A stretch of DNA of 16,658 nt from an uncultured Lachnospiraceae bacterium (GTDB lineage: Bacteria; Bacillota; Clostridia; Lachnospirales; Lachnospiraceae): NCBI GenBank assembly GCA_900554925.1, contig USJG01000034.1:1-16658 (forward strand). Reading direction: 5' to 3'. Positions 1 through 7,826 of the stretch are shown piece by piece (position 1 is the stretch's first letter; every line of letters starts with the position of its first letter). Below the pieces are notes generated by a model that was given only the letters and a program-made list of their open reading frames with translations, was not told the origin of the DNA and searched no databases. The translations under genes and the position numbers were made by a program.

Positions 1-1326
1 GAATATGCCAGAGAAAAGAGTCAGGAGCGGGAGGCGCCCCTGGCGTCCCGGCTGCGGCCTGCCACCCTGGAGGAGATGGTGGGGCAGCAGCATATTATAG
101 GAAAGGATAAATTACTGTACCGGGCCATCAAGGCGGACAAGCTAAGCTCCGTCATTTTCTATGGCCCGCCGGGCACCGGAAAGACCACCCTTGCCCGGGT
201 GATCGCCAACACCACCAGCGCGGAGTTTACCCAGATCAACGCCACGGTGGCGGGGAAGAAGGACATGGAGGCGGTGGTAGAGAAGGCGAAGGAGACTCTT
301 GGCATGTACCAGCGCAAGACCATCCTATTTGTAGATGAGATCCACAGGTTCAACAAGGGGCAGCAGGATTATCTGCTTCCCTTTGTGGAGGACGGTACCA
401 TTGTTCTCATTGGAGCAACAACGGAAAATCCATATTTTGAGGTAAACAGCGCGCTGATTTCCAGGTCCGTTATTTTTGAATTAAAACCCTTAAGCAGGGG
501 AGATATTAAAGAACTGCTGCACAGAGCTGTTTATGATACCCAAAAAGGCATGGGCTCCTATGACGCGGTAATAGATGAGGAAGCCATGGAATTTTTAGCT
601 GATATAGCAGGAGGAGATGCCCGCCATGCGTTAAATGCCATTGAACTTGGTATTATGACTACCGAAAGAAGCGAAGACGGCAAGATACATATTACTCTGG
701 AGGTAGCCCAGGAATGCATCCAGAAACGGGCAGTGCGCTATGACAAAACAGGGGATAACCATTACGATACCATTTCTGCTTTTATTAAGAGTATGAGGGG
801 GTCCGACCCGGATGCGGCAGTCTATTATCTTGCAAGAATGCTGTATGCAGGAGAAAGCGTTACTTTTATCGCAAGAAGAATCATGATCTGTGCGGCAGAG
901 GACGTGGGAATTGCAGATCCTGTGGCGCTTGCTGTAGCGGTCAATGCATCACTGGCGGCAGAGCGTGTAGGGATGCCGGAGGCCCAGATTATTCTCTCTG
1001 AGGCAGCTATGTATGTGGCCTGCGCACCTAAGAGCAATGCCTGCGTAAAAGCAATAGGGGAGGCCATGAGAACAGTGGAAGAAACAGGAAATTTGCCAAT
1101 TCCCACCCATTTACAGGATGCCCACTATAAGGGAGCAGCCAGGCTGGGACATGGCACAGGATATAAGTATGCTCATGACTATCCGAATAATTATGTAAAC
1201 CAACAATACCTGCCCTATGAATTAAACGGAAAGGAATTTTATCATCCTTCGGGCAATGGATATGAAATAAAAGTGAAAGAGCATATGAAGCGGATTAAAA
1301 AATCAGAAGGAAATAAGGAAGTATGA
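1..1326 (+). CDS. rarA: Replication-associated recombination protein A (RarA/MgsA), 5' end outside window
   Basis: AAA+ ATPase of the RarA/MgsA/WRNIP1 family, which acts at stalled replication forks with SSB and recombination proteins (family knowledge). The reading frame is open from base 1, and the residues before the first ATG (base 76), including PLASRLRP, match the conserved family N-terminus, so the true start lies upstream. Visible motifs are Walker A GPPGTGKTT, Walker B ILFVDEIHRF, the sensor segment GATTENPYFEVNSALISRS and, near the end, the C-terminal family signature LPIPTHLQDAHYKGA. The 441 visible residues are nearly full length. The stop overlaps the next start (ATGA, 1323-1326). 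Codon use and GC change inside the gene: about 60% GC over bases 1-300 against about 42% over 421-660. Identification is very secure. Confidence 0.96.
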   Translation, partial: EYAREKSQEREAPLASRLRPATLEEMVGQQHIIGKDKLLYRAIKADKLSSVIFYGPPGTGKTTLARVIANTTSAEFTQINATVAGKKDMEAVVEKAKETLGMYQRKTILFVDEIHRFNKGQQDYLLPFVEDGTIVLIGATTENPYFEVNSALISRSVIFELKPLSRGDIKELLHRAVYDTQKGMGSYDAVIDEEAMEFLADIAGGDARHALNAIELGIMTTERSEDGKIHITLEVAQECIQKRAVRYDKTGDNHYDTISAFIKSMRGSDPDAAVYYLARMLYAGESVTFIARRIMICAAEDVGIADPVALAVAVNASLAAERVGMPEAQIILSEAAMYVACAPKSNACVKAIGEAMRTVEETGNLPIPTHLQDAHYKGAARLGHGTGYKYAHDYPNNYVNQQYLPYELNGKEFYHPSGNGYEIKVKEHMKRIKKSEGNKEV

Positions 1327-3221
1327 GCCTGGAAACCGGAAATAAAAAGAAACCGGATGAAAACAAATCTGTAAAAAATATAAAAAGAAAGAAAAAGAAA
1401 AGGATAAAGAGAAAAGCAAATGCGGCAAACAGGAAAAGGCCCGGAGCAAAGTTAAGCATTGTGCTGGCAGCAGGGCTCTTATTTGCAGTGATAGCTGTAA
1501 GTTTATTTTTTGTGCTGAATAGAGAAAAAGAAGAGATAACGCCCAGTGAGGCAATCCCTGAGACAACTGAGGAGACTCTTCCTGAAAAGGAGCCGGAAAC
1601 AGATATAGGCAGTGATGTAATTAATCACATCATTACCGCGGAAAATGCCGTATGGGATTCCTTTAACAAACGTCCTAAGACCCATGAAATTACCAGTGAG
1701 AACGCGGTAGATTTCGCTGATATAACAGAATGTGTCATTGATTCGTCAGGAAAGATTTCCGTTACGGTCAAAGGGGATGGGGTGCCTAAAAGTGACGACA
1801 AGTATTACTACCTGTTTGCGCTGAATACCTATGATGTGGGTATACCGGCAGACAGCGACTATATTGCCAGAGATTACAAGGATAATGAGACGGTGCTTAC
1901 AGCATCGCTGAACTATAATACAGCAAACAGCCGGCTGTATAAAAAGTTTGTAACAGCAATTAAAAAGGATGGAGAATATGTGCAGGTAAGCACGCCCAGA
2001 TATATTACCAATCCCGAGGCGATTGCCAGATATACCTCCGTATATCAGCAGCCTGCTTCCAAAAAGGGTCTTCTGGTAGATCCCAATAAGCTTCGTGGCA
2101 GCGAATTAGACGACCTGGGAGTCAAACAGGCAGCATATAATATACCTGTTGCCAGGCTGTTAGGGCCAACCACCAGCGCGGCATACCCTTCCATCCAGTA
2201 TACATACAATGGGAGAACCTATACCTTTAACGGACAGGTAATAGCAGAGTATGACCTTGTATTCAGCACGCTGACAGCCAAGGGCATTTCAACTACGGCG
2301 ATTATTTTGAATAATTACTCGTCAGCTTATCCGCAGCTGACCCATCCTCAGGCACGAAGCGGAATCACAGCGCCTTACTGTATGTTTAACGGTGCGGAGG
2401 AATCCGGTGTGGAGTACATGGCAGCCATTGGTTCTTTTCTTGCAAACCGCTATAGCGATAATACCCATGGAAAGATTTCAAACTGGATCATTGCCAATGA
2501 GATCAATGCCCGAAAAGAATGGAATTATATGGCTTTTACGGATATTGAAACCTATGTGGAGGAATATGCCAGGGCATTTCGGGTGTTCTATACAGCAATT
2601 AAAAGTGTGAGCAGCAGTGCCAGGGTATATATTTCCCTGGATCAGCAGTGGGACAGAAATCTGAAAAATAATACCAACTATGATGGAAGAGATATTCTGG
2701 ATGTGTTTAACAGCAATATTTCAGATAAGGGAAATATAGACTGGGGAGTGGCACAGCATCCTTATAATGTACCGCTTACCGAGCCTAAAATCTGGAAAAA
2801 CTCCAAGTATGTTGAGCATAATGCAGGCAGCTCCATGATGACTATGGCAAATATTGAGGTTCTGATCAATTATCTGAAACAGGATCAGTTTCTCACGGAA
2901 AGCGGAGAGGTGAGAAGCATTTTGATCAGTGAGCTGGGATATACGTCCACAGCCGGAGAAGCCTATCAGGCAGCTGCCTTTGCTTATGCCTATTACAAAA
3001 TCGCCTATTACGACGAAATTGACGGATTATTGCTAAACAGGCAGACAGATGCTGCTGAAGAGGTGGCTCAGGGGCTGGCATTTGGCCTTAACAGTGCCGG
3101 AGGCAGCAGGAAACAGATATACAATGTATTTAAGTATATCGATACGTCGGAGCATGAGAAATATACGGATTTTGCCAAGGATCTGATTGGAATTTCCAGT
3201 TGGAATGAAATTATGCGATAG
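1323..3221 (+). CDS. DUF5722 domain protein, membrane-anchored putative glycoside hydrolase
   Basis: 632 residues. Residues 8-40 are extremely Lys/Arg-rich, 43-65 form one hydrophobic helix, and 66-95 are acidic and Glu/Pro/Thr-rich. This is the layout of a signal anchor with the large domain outside the cell. The remainder matches my recall of DUF5722 (GSELDDLGVKQAAYNIPVAR, a DQQWDRN segment, AQHPYNVPL, LLNRQTDAAEEVAQGLA). Two conserved-looking Glu residues fit a clan GH-A style barrel: E393 in WIIANEINAR (Asn-Glu, acid/base position) and E537 in ISELGYTS (nucleophile position). The substrate is unknown. The start is the ATG overlapping the rarA stop, so translation is probably coupled. Family assignment is strong; the hydrolase role is inferred. 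Confidence 0.85.
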   Translation: MSLETGNKKKPDENKSVKNIKRKKKKRIKRKANAANRKRPGAKLSIVLAAGLLFAVIAVSLFFVLNREKEEITPSEAIPETTEETLPEKEPETDIGSDVINHIITAENAVWDSFNKRPKTHEITSENAVDFADITECVIDSSGKISVTVKGDGVPKSDDKYYYLFALNTYDVGIPADSDYIARDYKDNETVLTASLNYNTANSRLYKKFVTAIKKDGEYVQVSTPRYITNPEAIARYTSVYQQPASKKGLLVDPNKLRGSELDDLGVKQAAYNIPVARLLGPTTSAAYPSIQYTYNGRTYTFNGQVIAEYDLVFSTLTAKGISTTAIILNNYSSAYPQLTHPQARSGITAPYCMFNGAEESGVEYMAAIGSFLANRYSDNTHGKISNWIIANEINARKEWNYMAFTDIETYVEEYARAFRVFYTAIKSVSSSARVYISLDQQWDRNLKNNTNYDGRDILDVFNSNISDKGNIDWGVAQHPYNVPLTEPKIWKNSKYVEHNAGSSMMTMANIEVLINYLKQDQFLTESGEVRSILISELGYTSTAGEAYQAAAFAYAYYKIAYYDEIDGLLLNRQTDAAEEVAQGLAFGLNSAGGSRKQIYNVFKYIDTSEHEKYTDFAKDLIGISSWNEIMR

Positions 3222-3230
3222 ACAGGCTGT

Positions 3231-3306
3231 AAATGGAAAACTTGAAAGGACATCTTAAGGAAGCTGTAACAGGCGCCCCTGGGATGTCCATTTATGTTTT
3301 CCATTT
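3231..3306. terminator. 76-nt hairpin between convergent genes, possible two-way terminator or repeat element
   Basis: Bases 3231-3241 (AAATGGAAAAC) pair perfectly with 3296-3306 (GTTTTCCATTT). Inside this, 3248-3254 (GGACATC) pair with 3283-3289 (GATGTCC), and the bases between are also mostly complementary (4 of 6, one of them a wobble). The apical loop contains two further small palindromes, CTGTAACAG and CAGGCGCCCCTG. It lies 9 bp after the DUF5722 stop and 17 bp before the DUF4364 stop, so it could terminate both transcripts. The U-rich arm is part of the stem rather than a classic tail, so a mobile palindromic repeat is an alternative. Confidence 0.55.
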
Positions 3307-3323
3307 TGTGGTTTAAGGCTTTT

Positions 3324-3836
3324 TTAAAATAACTGACTGATCAGGTATTGGTAAATGTCCTGATTCTTGCGCTGCCAGTTATCGCAGATGGTACTTGCCG
3401 TTTCCTCTGAGGGAACAGATATAGTTATGTCAATCAAGTTTATTCCTTTCTCTTTTGCTGTCAGATGTGCTTCATATTCACCGGAGGTGGATTTGTAGAA
3501 ATCTGCCAGGATAGAAACTTCATTTCTCAGTTCAATTTCATTTTCTTTAAAAAAATCGTCAATATCAGCCTTGATGCTGCCGCCAATTTGATTTCCAAAG
3601 AAGTTTAAGGTTTCTTTTCCGTCCTTCGTGATGCTTAAGTGAGTGCGGTTGCGGATCGACTGGGCAGTGACAAGACCGGCATCGATCAGTTCTCCGATAG
3701 CCTGCTGGAGAGTGAGAAAATTTGTATACTCTTTTTCCAGTATAAAGTCCCCAATCTGAGCTTTGGTCAGAGGAAAATCAACCCTCCCAAGCATATAGAG
3801 AACGATCAGTTTGTAGAGAGTTAAAGGGTCATGCAT
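3324..3836 (-). CDS. DUF4364 family winged-helix protein
   Basis: 170 residues, usual for DUF4364, a Clostridia family with a PadR/MarR-like winged-helix N-terminus (family knowledge). The N-terminal half (LYKLIVLYMLGRVDFPLTKAQIGDFILE, then TNFLTLQQAIGELIDAGLV and THLSITKDGKETLNFF) reads as helix-turn-helix plus wing. The C-terminal half is alpha/beta (AHLTAKEKGINLIDITISVP). The start is ATG at 3836 with GGAGGG seven bases upstream. It is the last gene of the minus-strand set malic enzyme -> YhcC -> DUF4364, 32 bp after the yhcC stop. Probably a DNA-binding regulator; target unknown. Confidence 0.88.
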   Translation of the reverse strand: MHDPLTLYKLIVLYMLGRVDFPLTKAQIGDFILEKEYTNFLTLQQAIGELIDAGLVTAQSIRNRTHLSITKDGKETLNFFGNQIGGSIKADIDDFFKENEIELRNEVSILADFYKSTSGEYEAHLTAKEKGINLIDITISVPSEETASTICDNWQRKNQDIYQYLISQLF

Positions 3837-3868
3837 GGTAAAGCCCTCCTTTCTGAAATAAAGATAGC

Positions 3869-4864
3869 TTAAGGGGCATCCCTCCAGTATTTTCCCTGAA
3901 AGGAGCCCTGTTCTTTCATTTGCCTGTGCAGTGTGTTTAAAACCAGCCGCTTATTGGCGCTCCAGACCGGAAAAAGAAGGAGCTGCCCTGGGGCGTCGCC
4001 GGTTACGCGATGAACCACTATATCGGGGCGCAGGTGTTCAAGGCTTGGGATCAGGGTATCCAGATAAAGCTCTAAAGTGGGAAAGGAGCCACAGGCATCA
4101 GGGTTCCTTTCGTACAAAGCCCCCAGATCAGTGCCTTTTAGTATATGCAGAAGCTGCAGCTTGATGCCCCAGATAGGCTGGTGATTTAAGTAATCCACAG
4201 AGGCAAGCATTGCATTTTTGTCCTCTCCCGGAAGGCCGAGAATCATGTGGGTAACCACCGGAAAGCCTGCTTCATGAAGCATACGGACAGCTTCTTCATA
4301 GCAGGATAAGGGGTATCCCCGCCTGATAAAGGAAGCGGAGGCTTCATGAATGGTTTGTAGACCTAATTCCAGCCAGATAAATTTAGGCGCATATTCTTCT
4401 TTTAGCTTACCTAAAAGAGACATTATTGGAGAAGGGAGACAGTCCGGTCTTGTAGCAATGGAAATACCTGCCACGGTGGGTTCCTCAAGAGCAAGACGGT
4501 AAATCTTTTCCAGATAAGAAACGGGTCCATAGGTGTTGGTGTAGGCCTGGAAGTAAGCAATAAACCGCTGGCCGGTTTTTTTGCGTGACAAAGCTTCCCT
4601 GCTTTTGGCATAGGCACTTTCAAACAGAGATGCATTTTTATTTATAACAGAAGCAAAATCACCGCTGCCGCCTGCACTGCAAAAGATGCACCCTCTGTTT
4701 CCAAGGGTGCCATCTCTGTTTGGGCAGGTAAGACCTGCGTTCAATGGAGTTTTGTACAGCTTTTCGCCATAAGTGTTTTTGCAGTAAGCATCCAGAGAAT
4801 AGTAAGGCTTTCCGTGCCAGTTCTCATAAGGAGGCGTCTTTGTCTGGTTTAAATCTGTTTTCAT
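3869..4864 (-). CDS. yhcC: TIGR01212-type radical SAM protein (YhcC-like)
   Basis: 331 residues, near the usual length. The iron-sulfur site is C47, C59 and C62 (TCPNRDGTLGNRGCIFC), with the wide spacing of the YhcC/TIGR01212 family instead of the usual CxxxCxxC. Other family marks are GKPYYSLDAYC near the N-terminus, AYFQAYTNTY, WLELGLQTIHEAS and HMILGLPGE. The family presumably binds one 4Fe-4S cluster and S-adenosylmethionine; I know no firmly established substrate. It begins 8 bp after the malic enzyme stop, and I see no purine-rich ribosome site before the ATG, so translation may depend on coupling to the upstream gene. Family call strong, function unknown. Confidence 0.9.
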   Translation of the reverse strand: MKTDLNQTKTPPYENWHGKPYYSLDAYCKNTYGEKLYKTPLNAGLTCPNRDGTLGNRGCIFCSAGGSGDFASVINKNASLFESAYAKSREALSRKKTGQRFIAYFQAYTNTYGPVSYLEKIYRLALEEPTVAGISIATRPDCLPSPIMSLLGKLKEEYAPKFIWLELGLQTIHEASASFIRRGYPLSCYEEAVRMLHEAGFPVVTHMILGLPGEDKNAMLASVDYLNHQPIWGIKLQLLHILKGTDLGALYERNPDACGSFPTLELYLDTLIPSLEHLRPDIVVHRVTGDAPGQLLLFPVWSANKRLVLNTLHRQMKEQGSFQGKYWRDAP

Positions 4865-4872
4865 TGTACAAA

Positions 4873-6024
4873 CTATTTTATGTGGGATTTTACTGCCTGG
4901 GCAACAAGCTCGGCAACCTTGGGATTAAAAGCTTCAGGCAGAATATTATCCTCATTTAATTCGTCATCGGGTACTAAGGAAGCAATGGCATTTGCGGCAG
5001 CAAGCTTCATCTCTTCCGTGATCTGCGCGGCCCGGCCTTCAAGAGCGCCCTTAAAGATGCCGGGGAAGGCAACTACGTTGTTGACCTGATTGGGGAAATC
5101 GCTTCGTCCGGTTCCCACAACTTTAGCTCCGGCTGCTTTGGCTGCATCGGGCATGATTTCAGGGACAGGATTTGCCATTGCAAAAAGGATGGCATCTTTA
5201 TTCATGGAAGCTACCATTTCGGAAGAGACAATGCCGGGAGCGGAGACGCCTATAAAAATATCTGCTCCCTTAAGGGCATCAGCGAGAGTGCCGGTTTCAT
5301 TATTGAGGTTGGTAACCTCCGCCATTTTCTGCTGCATCCAGTTAAGACCTTCCGTGTTTTTGGATATAATACCTACTTTGTCACACATAACAATGTCAGG
5401 AAAACCATATGTGAGAAGCAGTTTGGTAATGGCAACGCCGGCGCTTCCGGCACCGTTAACAACTACCTTGCAGTCCTCCTTCTTTTTATGTACAACCTTA
5501 AGGGCATTGATGATACCTGCTAAAACAACGATGGCAGTTCCATGCTGATCATCATGAAAAACAGGAATATCCAGAATCTTCTTTAAACGCTCTTCAATTT
5601 CAAAACAGCGGGGAGCGCTGATATCTTCCAGATTAATACCGCCAAAGCCGGGGGCAAGATAAGTTACAGCCTTAATGATTTCTTCGGTATCCTGAGTATC
5701 AAGACAGATGGGAACTGCGTTGACACCGCCAAATTCCTTAAAAAGAACTGCTTTGCCTTCCATAACAGGCATTGCGGCGTAGGGGCCTATGTTCCCAAGG
5801 CCCAGCACAGCGCTTCCGTCAGAAACAACTGCCACGGTGTTTGCCTTCATAGTGTATTTGTAGGCGGCCTCTTTATCCTGGGCGATCACCTTACAGGGCT
5901 CTGCAACACCAGGGGTATAGGCAAGGGATAAGTCTTCTCTGGATTTAACAGGGGTTTTGGAGATGGTTTCCAGCTTTCCGTTCCATTTTTCATGGAGCAT
6001 CAATGCCTTTTCGTTTGTAGTCAT
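4873..6024 (-). CDS. Malic enzyme (NAD(P)-dependent, short bacterial form)
   Basis: 383 residues. Oxidatively decarboxylates malate to pyruvate with reduction of NAD(P), in the cytoplasm. Visible sites are Y36 in LAYTPGVAEP (catalytic Tyr), K91 in EGKAVLFK (catalytic Lys), metal ligands E133/D134 in LEDISAPRCFEIE and D158/D159 in FHDDQHGT, and the dinucleotide fold motif NGAGSAG at 190-196. There is no C-terminal phosphotransacetylase domain, unlike long MaeB, so it is the YtsJ/MalS-sized short type. Cofactor preference cannot be read from the sequence. A good promoter lies 46-74 bp upstream, with GAGGT before the ATG. It is first in a three-gene minus-strand cluster with yhcC and the DUF4364 gene. 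Confidence 0.95.
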   Translation of the reverse strand: MTTNEKALMLHEKWNGKLETISKTPVKSREDLSLAYTPGVAEPCKVIAQDKEAAYKYTMKANTVAVVSDGSAVLGLGNIGPYAAMPVMEGKAVLFKEFGGVNAVPICLDTQDTEEIIKAVTYLAPGFGGINLEDISAPRCFEIEERLKKILDIPVFHDDQHGTAIVVLAGIINALKVVHKKKEDCKVVVNGAGSAGVAITKLLLTYGFPDIVMCDKVGIISKNTEGLNWMQQKMAEVTNLNNETGTLADALKGADIFIGVSAPGIVSSEMVASMNKDAILFAMANPVPEIMPDAAKAAGAKVVGTGRSDFPNQVNNVVAFPGIFKGALEGRAAQITEEMKLAAANAIASLVPDDELNEDNILPEAFNPKVAELVAQAVKSHIK

Positions 6025-6069
6025 TTAGGTTACCTCGCTTTTATCGTAATTTTATGATAGTCCTTACTT

Positions 6070-6098
6070 ATCATATAATATTTCGGCTTTTGGTGCAA
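6070..6098 (-). promoter_or_regulatory. Sigma-A-type promoter of the malic enzyme cluster
   Basis: On the minus strand TTGCAC (6098-6093) is followed after exactly 17 bp by TATGAT (6075-6070). It lies 46 bp or more upstream of the malic enzyme ATG and is back-to-back with the degV promoter. No specific operator was recognised. Confidence 0.6.
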
Positions 6099-6148
6099 GG
6101 CTAACAGAAATTGACTGTATCATTACCTCTGCGAGTAAAAAATAGGGG

Positions 6149-6177
6149 TTTACACTGCAAATATGATATGTTATTAT
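6149..6177 (+). promoter_or_regulatory. Sigma-A-type promoter of degV
   Basis: TTTACA (6149-6154), 17-bp spacer, TATTAT (6172-6177). The predicted start of transcription is near 6184, giving a leader of about 59 nt. That leader contains a small AACCA/TGGTT stem. Confidence 0.6.
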
Positions 6178-6242
6178 AAGTAGTAATGAAAACCACATTG
6201 TATGGTTATATTTAAATGCGTGATATGGTTTTGGAGGTTGGT

Positions 6243-7079
6243 ATGAGTTATAAGATAGTGGCAGACAGTTGTTGTGAATTTCCGGAAGAGTATGTAAAGG
6301 ATCCCAGATATGAAAATGTGGCTTTGGGACTGGAGGTAGGAGATGAATTGATCATAGATGATGAAACCTTTGATCAGAAGCAGTTTCTTAAGAAGGTGGC
6401 AGCCTGCCCTAAGTGTCCGAAATCTTTCTGCCCTTCGCCGGAAAAATTTAAGGAATCTTATCGGACAGATGCGGAGAACGTGTTTGTATTTACCTTATCC
6501 TCCAAATTAAGCGGCAGCTATAACAGCGCGGAAATCGGAAAGCAGATGTATCAGGAGGAATATGGAGAAAAAAACATATTTGTATGTGATTCCCATTCTG
6601 CAAGCTGCGGAGAAACCCAACTGGCATATAAAGCGGCAGAATGGTCAGAGGCAGGAATGCCCTTTGAGGAAATCTGTAAAAAGCTGATTGAATACAGAGA
6701 TCAGATGAATACCTATTTTGTACTTGATAATCTGGAAACCCTGCGTAAAAACGGGCGTCTTACCGGGGTTAAGGCCCTGGTAGCTTCCACTTTGAGCATC
6801 AAGCCGGTTATGGGAGCAGATGCCGGTGAAATCATTCAGTTGGGCCAGGCAATTGGAATCAAGAAGTCTCTTGCCAAAATGGCTGAGATAGTTGCCAGTG
6901 AAGCCGTTCATCCAGAGGAAAAGCGGTTGATGATCACTCATTGCAACTGTATTGACAGAGCTGAAAAAGTAAAGGAAATGATTCTTTCAAAGATCAGCGT
7001 GAAAGAAGTATTAGTGATGGATACCAGAGGCGTCAGCAGTATGTACGCTAATGATGGCGGGGTAATCGTCACTTTATAA
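6243..7079 (+). CDS. DegV family fatty-acid-binding protein
   Basis: 278 residues from the ATG at 6243, chosen because GGAGG (6233-6237) lies five bases upstream and the protein then begins with the family N-terminus MSYKIVADSC. An in-frame ATG at 6216 has no comparable site. DegV/FakB proteins hold a single fatty acid; some present it to FakA kinase, others have unknown partners. Visible motifs are the ligand-site segment TLSSKLSGSYNSA (84-96), DSHSASCGE and LETLRKNGRL. The segment usually reading like TSQPSP is here a Cys-rich CPKCPKSFCPSP (55-66). No fakA-like gene is nearby. It converges on the lytTR gene with a 10-bp gap. Confidence 0.92.
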   Translation: MSYKIVADSCCEFPEEYVKDPRYENVALGLEVGDELIIDDETFDQKQFLKKVAACPKCPKSFCPSPEKFKESYRTDAENVFVFTLSSKLSGSYNSAEIGKQMYQEEYGEKNIFVCDSHSASCGETQLAYKAAEWSEAGMPFEEICKKLIEYRDQMNTYFVLDNLETLRKNGRLTGVKALVASTLSIKPVMGADAGEIIQLGQAIGIKKSLAKMAEIVASEAVHPEEKRLMITHCNCIDRAEKVKEMILSKISVKEVLVMDTRGVSSMYANDGGVIVTL

Positions 7080-7089
7080 CCGAAGTAGA

Positions 7090-7806
7090 TTAAGGCTGCT
7101 CTGCAAGGTATCTTTGCAGGGCGCTTTTAATGTACTTTTGGGCGAAAGGAGAGGATTTGACTGTGGAGCCCTCTTTTAAAATAACCTTAAAAGGAGTAAC
7201 CTTTTCAAGATAGGCAATGTTGATCATGGATTTTTCTGTAAGAAGAAGCATGTGGGTGTACATGGAAATGCTGTAGTAGAAATTCTCCATAGTTGAAATG
7301 ATTGGCAAACTGGTTCCGTTTTTCAGGAATACATTAACATACATGCCATCGGAAACCGCGTAAACAATATCGTCCTCCTGAACATATAAGGTATCCTTGT
7401 CTGAGCGCAGTTCAATGGTAGGAATCCGGTTTTGCTGCATGCAGATAGCCTTGTCCAGCGCAGCGCTGAGTTCTGCTGTGAGGATCGGTTTGTTAAGGTG
7501 CATGAAATCGGCTGCTTTATCTGTGAGAGAAAGATAGTCGATCTGGGAGGAACAAAGAACAATGGGGGCGGTCACGCCCTTTTCCCGCAGCTTAAGAGCG
7601 ATGGCAAGTCCGTCAGTTTCCCCTGAAACAACATCTAAGAAGAACAGATCATAGGACATGGGATTTCGCATAAGAGCGGCGCTGTCGCCATAGGAATCCG
7701 TGTAGAAAACACCGGTATCTGCTTTTCGTTTTTCAGATTCCCGGCCAAGAAGGCGTTCCATTTGTTTTCTGTCAGCTACATTGTCATCACAAACCGCAAT
7801 ATGCAT
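7090..7806 (-). CDS. Orphan LytTR-family response regulator
   Basis: 238 residues. The N-terminal receiver has the acidic pair D7/D8 (AVCDD), phospho-acceptor D58 (FFLDVVSG) and K106 (LNKPI). The C-terminal domain, about residues 130-232, follows the LytTR pattern of AgrA-like DNA-binding regulators (YVQEDDIVYAVSDGMYVNVFL, then EKSMINIAYLEKV), but the usual HRS of the recognition strand is replaced by EKS, so it is divergent. A TTG codon at 7812 is only one base from the ribosome site. The ATG at 7806 has AGGAGG at a seven-base spacing and is preferred. No histidine kinase is adjacent. It follows the DUF1294 gene by 20 bp. Confidence 0.85.
   Translation of the reverse strand: MHIAVCDDNVADRKQMERLLGRESEKRKADTGVFYTDSYGDSAALMRNPMSYDLFFLDVVSGETDGLAIALKLREKGVTAPIVLCSSQIDYLSLTDKAADFMHLNKPILTAELSAALDKAICMQQNRIPTIELRSDKDTLYVQEDDIVYAVSDGMYVNVFLKNGTSLPIISTMENFYYSISMYTHMLLLTEKSMINIAYLEKVTPFKVILKEGSTVKSSPFAQKYIKSALQRYLAEQP
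7098..7128 (+). terminator. Candidate degV terminator inside the 3' end of the LytTR gene
   Basis: GCTCTGCAA (7098-7106) pairs with TTGCAGGGC (7114-7122), nine pairs including one wobble, with a seven-base loop, followed by GC and TTTT. It starts 19 bp after the degV stop and lies within the last codons of the opposing gene. The T-run is short, so termination may be weak. Confidence 0.45.
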
Positions 7807-7813
7807 TCCCAAT

Positions 7814-7819
7814 CCTCCT
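7814..7819 (-). promoter_or_regulatory. Ribosome binding site that fixes the LytTR start
   Basis: AGGAGG on the minus strand, seven bases before the ATG at 7806 and only one base before the in-frame TTG at 7812. The geometry supports the shorter protein. Confidence 0.7.
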
Positions 7820-7826
7820 ACTTGTT

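Noticed and set aside
5090..5548. 152-codon open frame antisense to the malic enzyme
   Set aside because: The malic enzyme motifs on the minus strand cover this stretch fully; the plus-strand product looks like a shadow frame.
6111..6139. Second degV promoter at TTGACT
   Set aside because: The -35 is good but the hexamer 17 bp later, AGTAAA, is not a credible -10; the TTTACA/TATTAT pair downstream is better.
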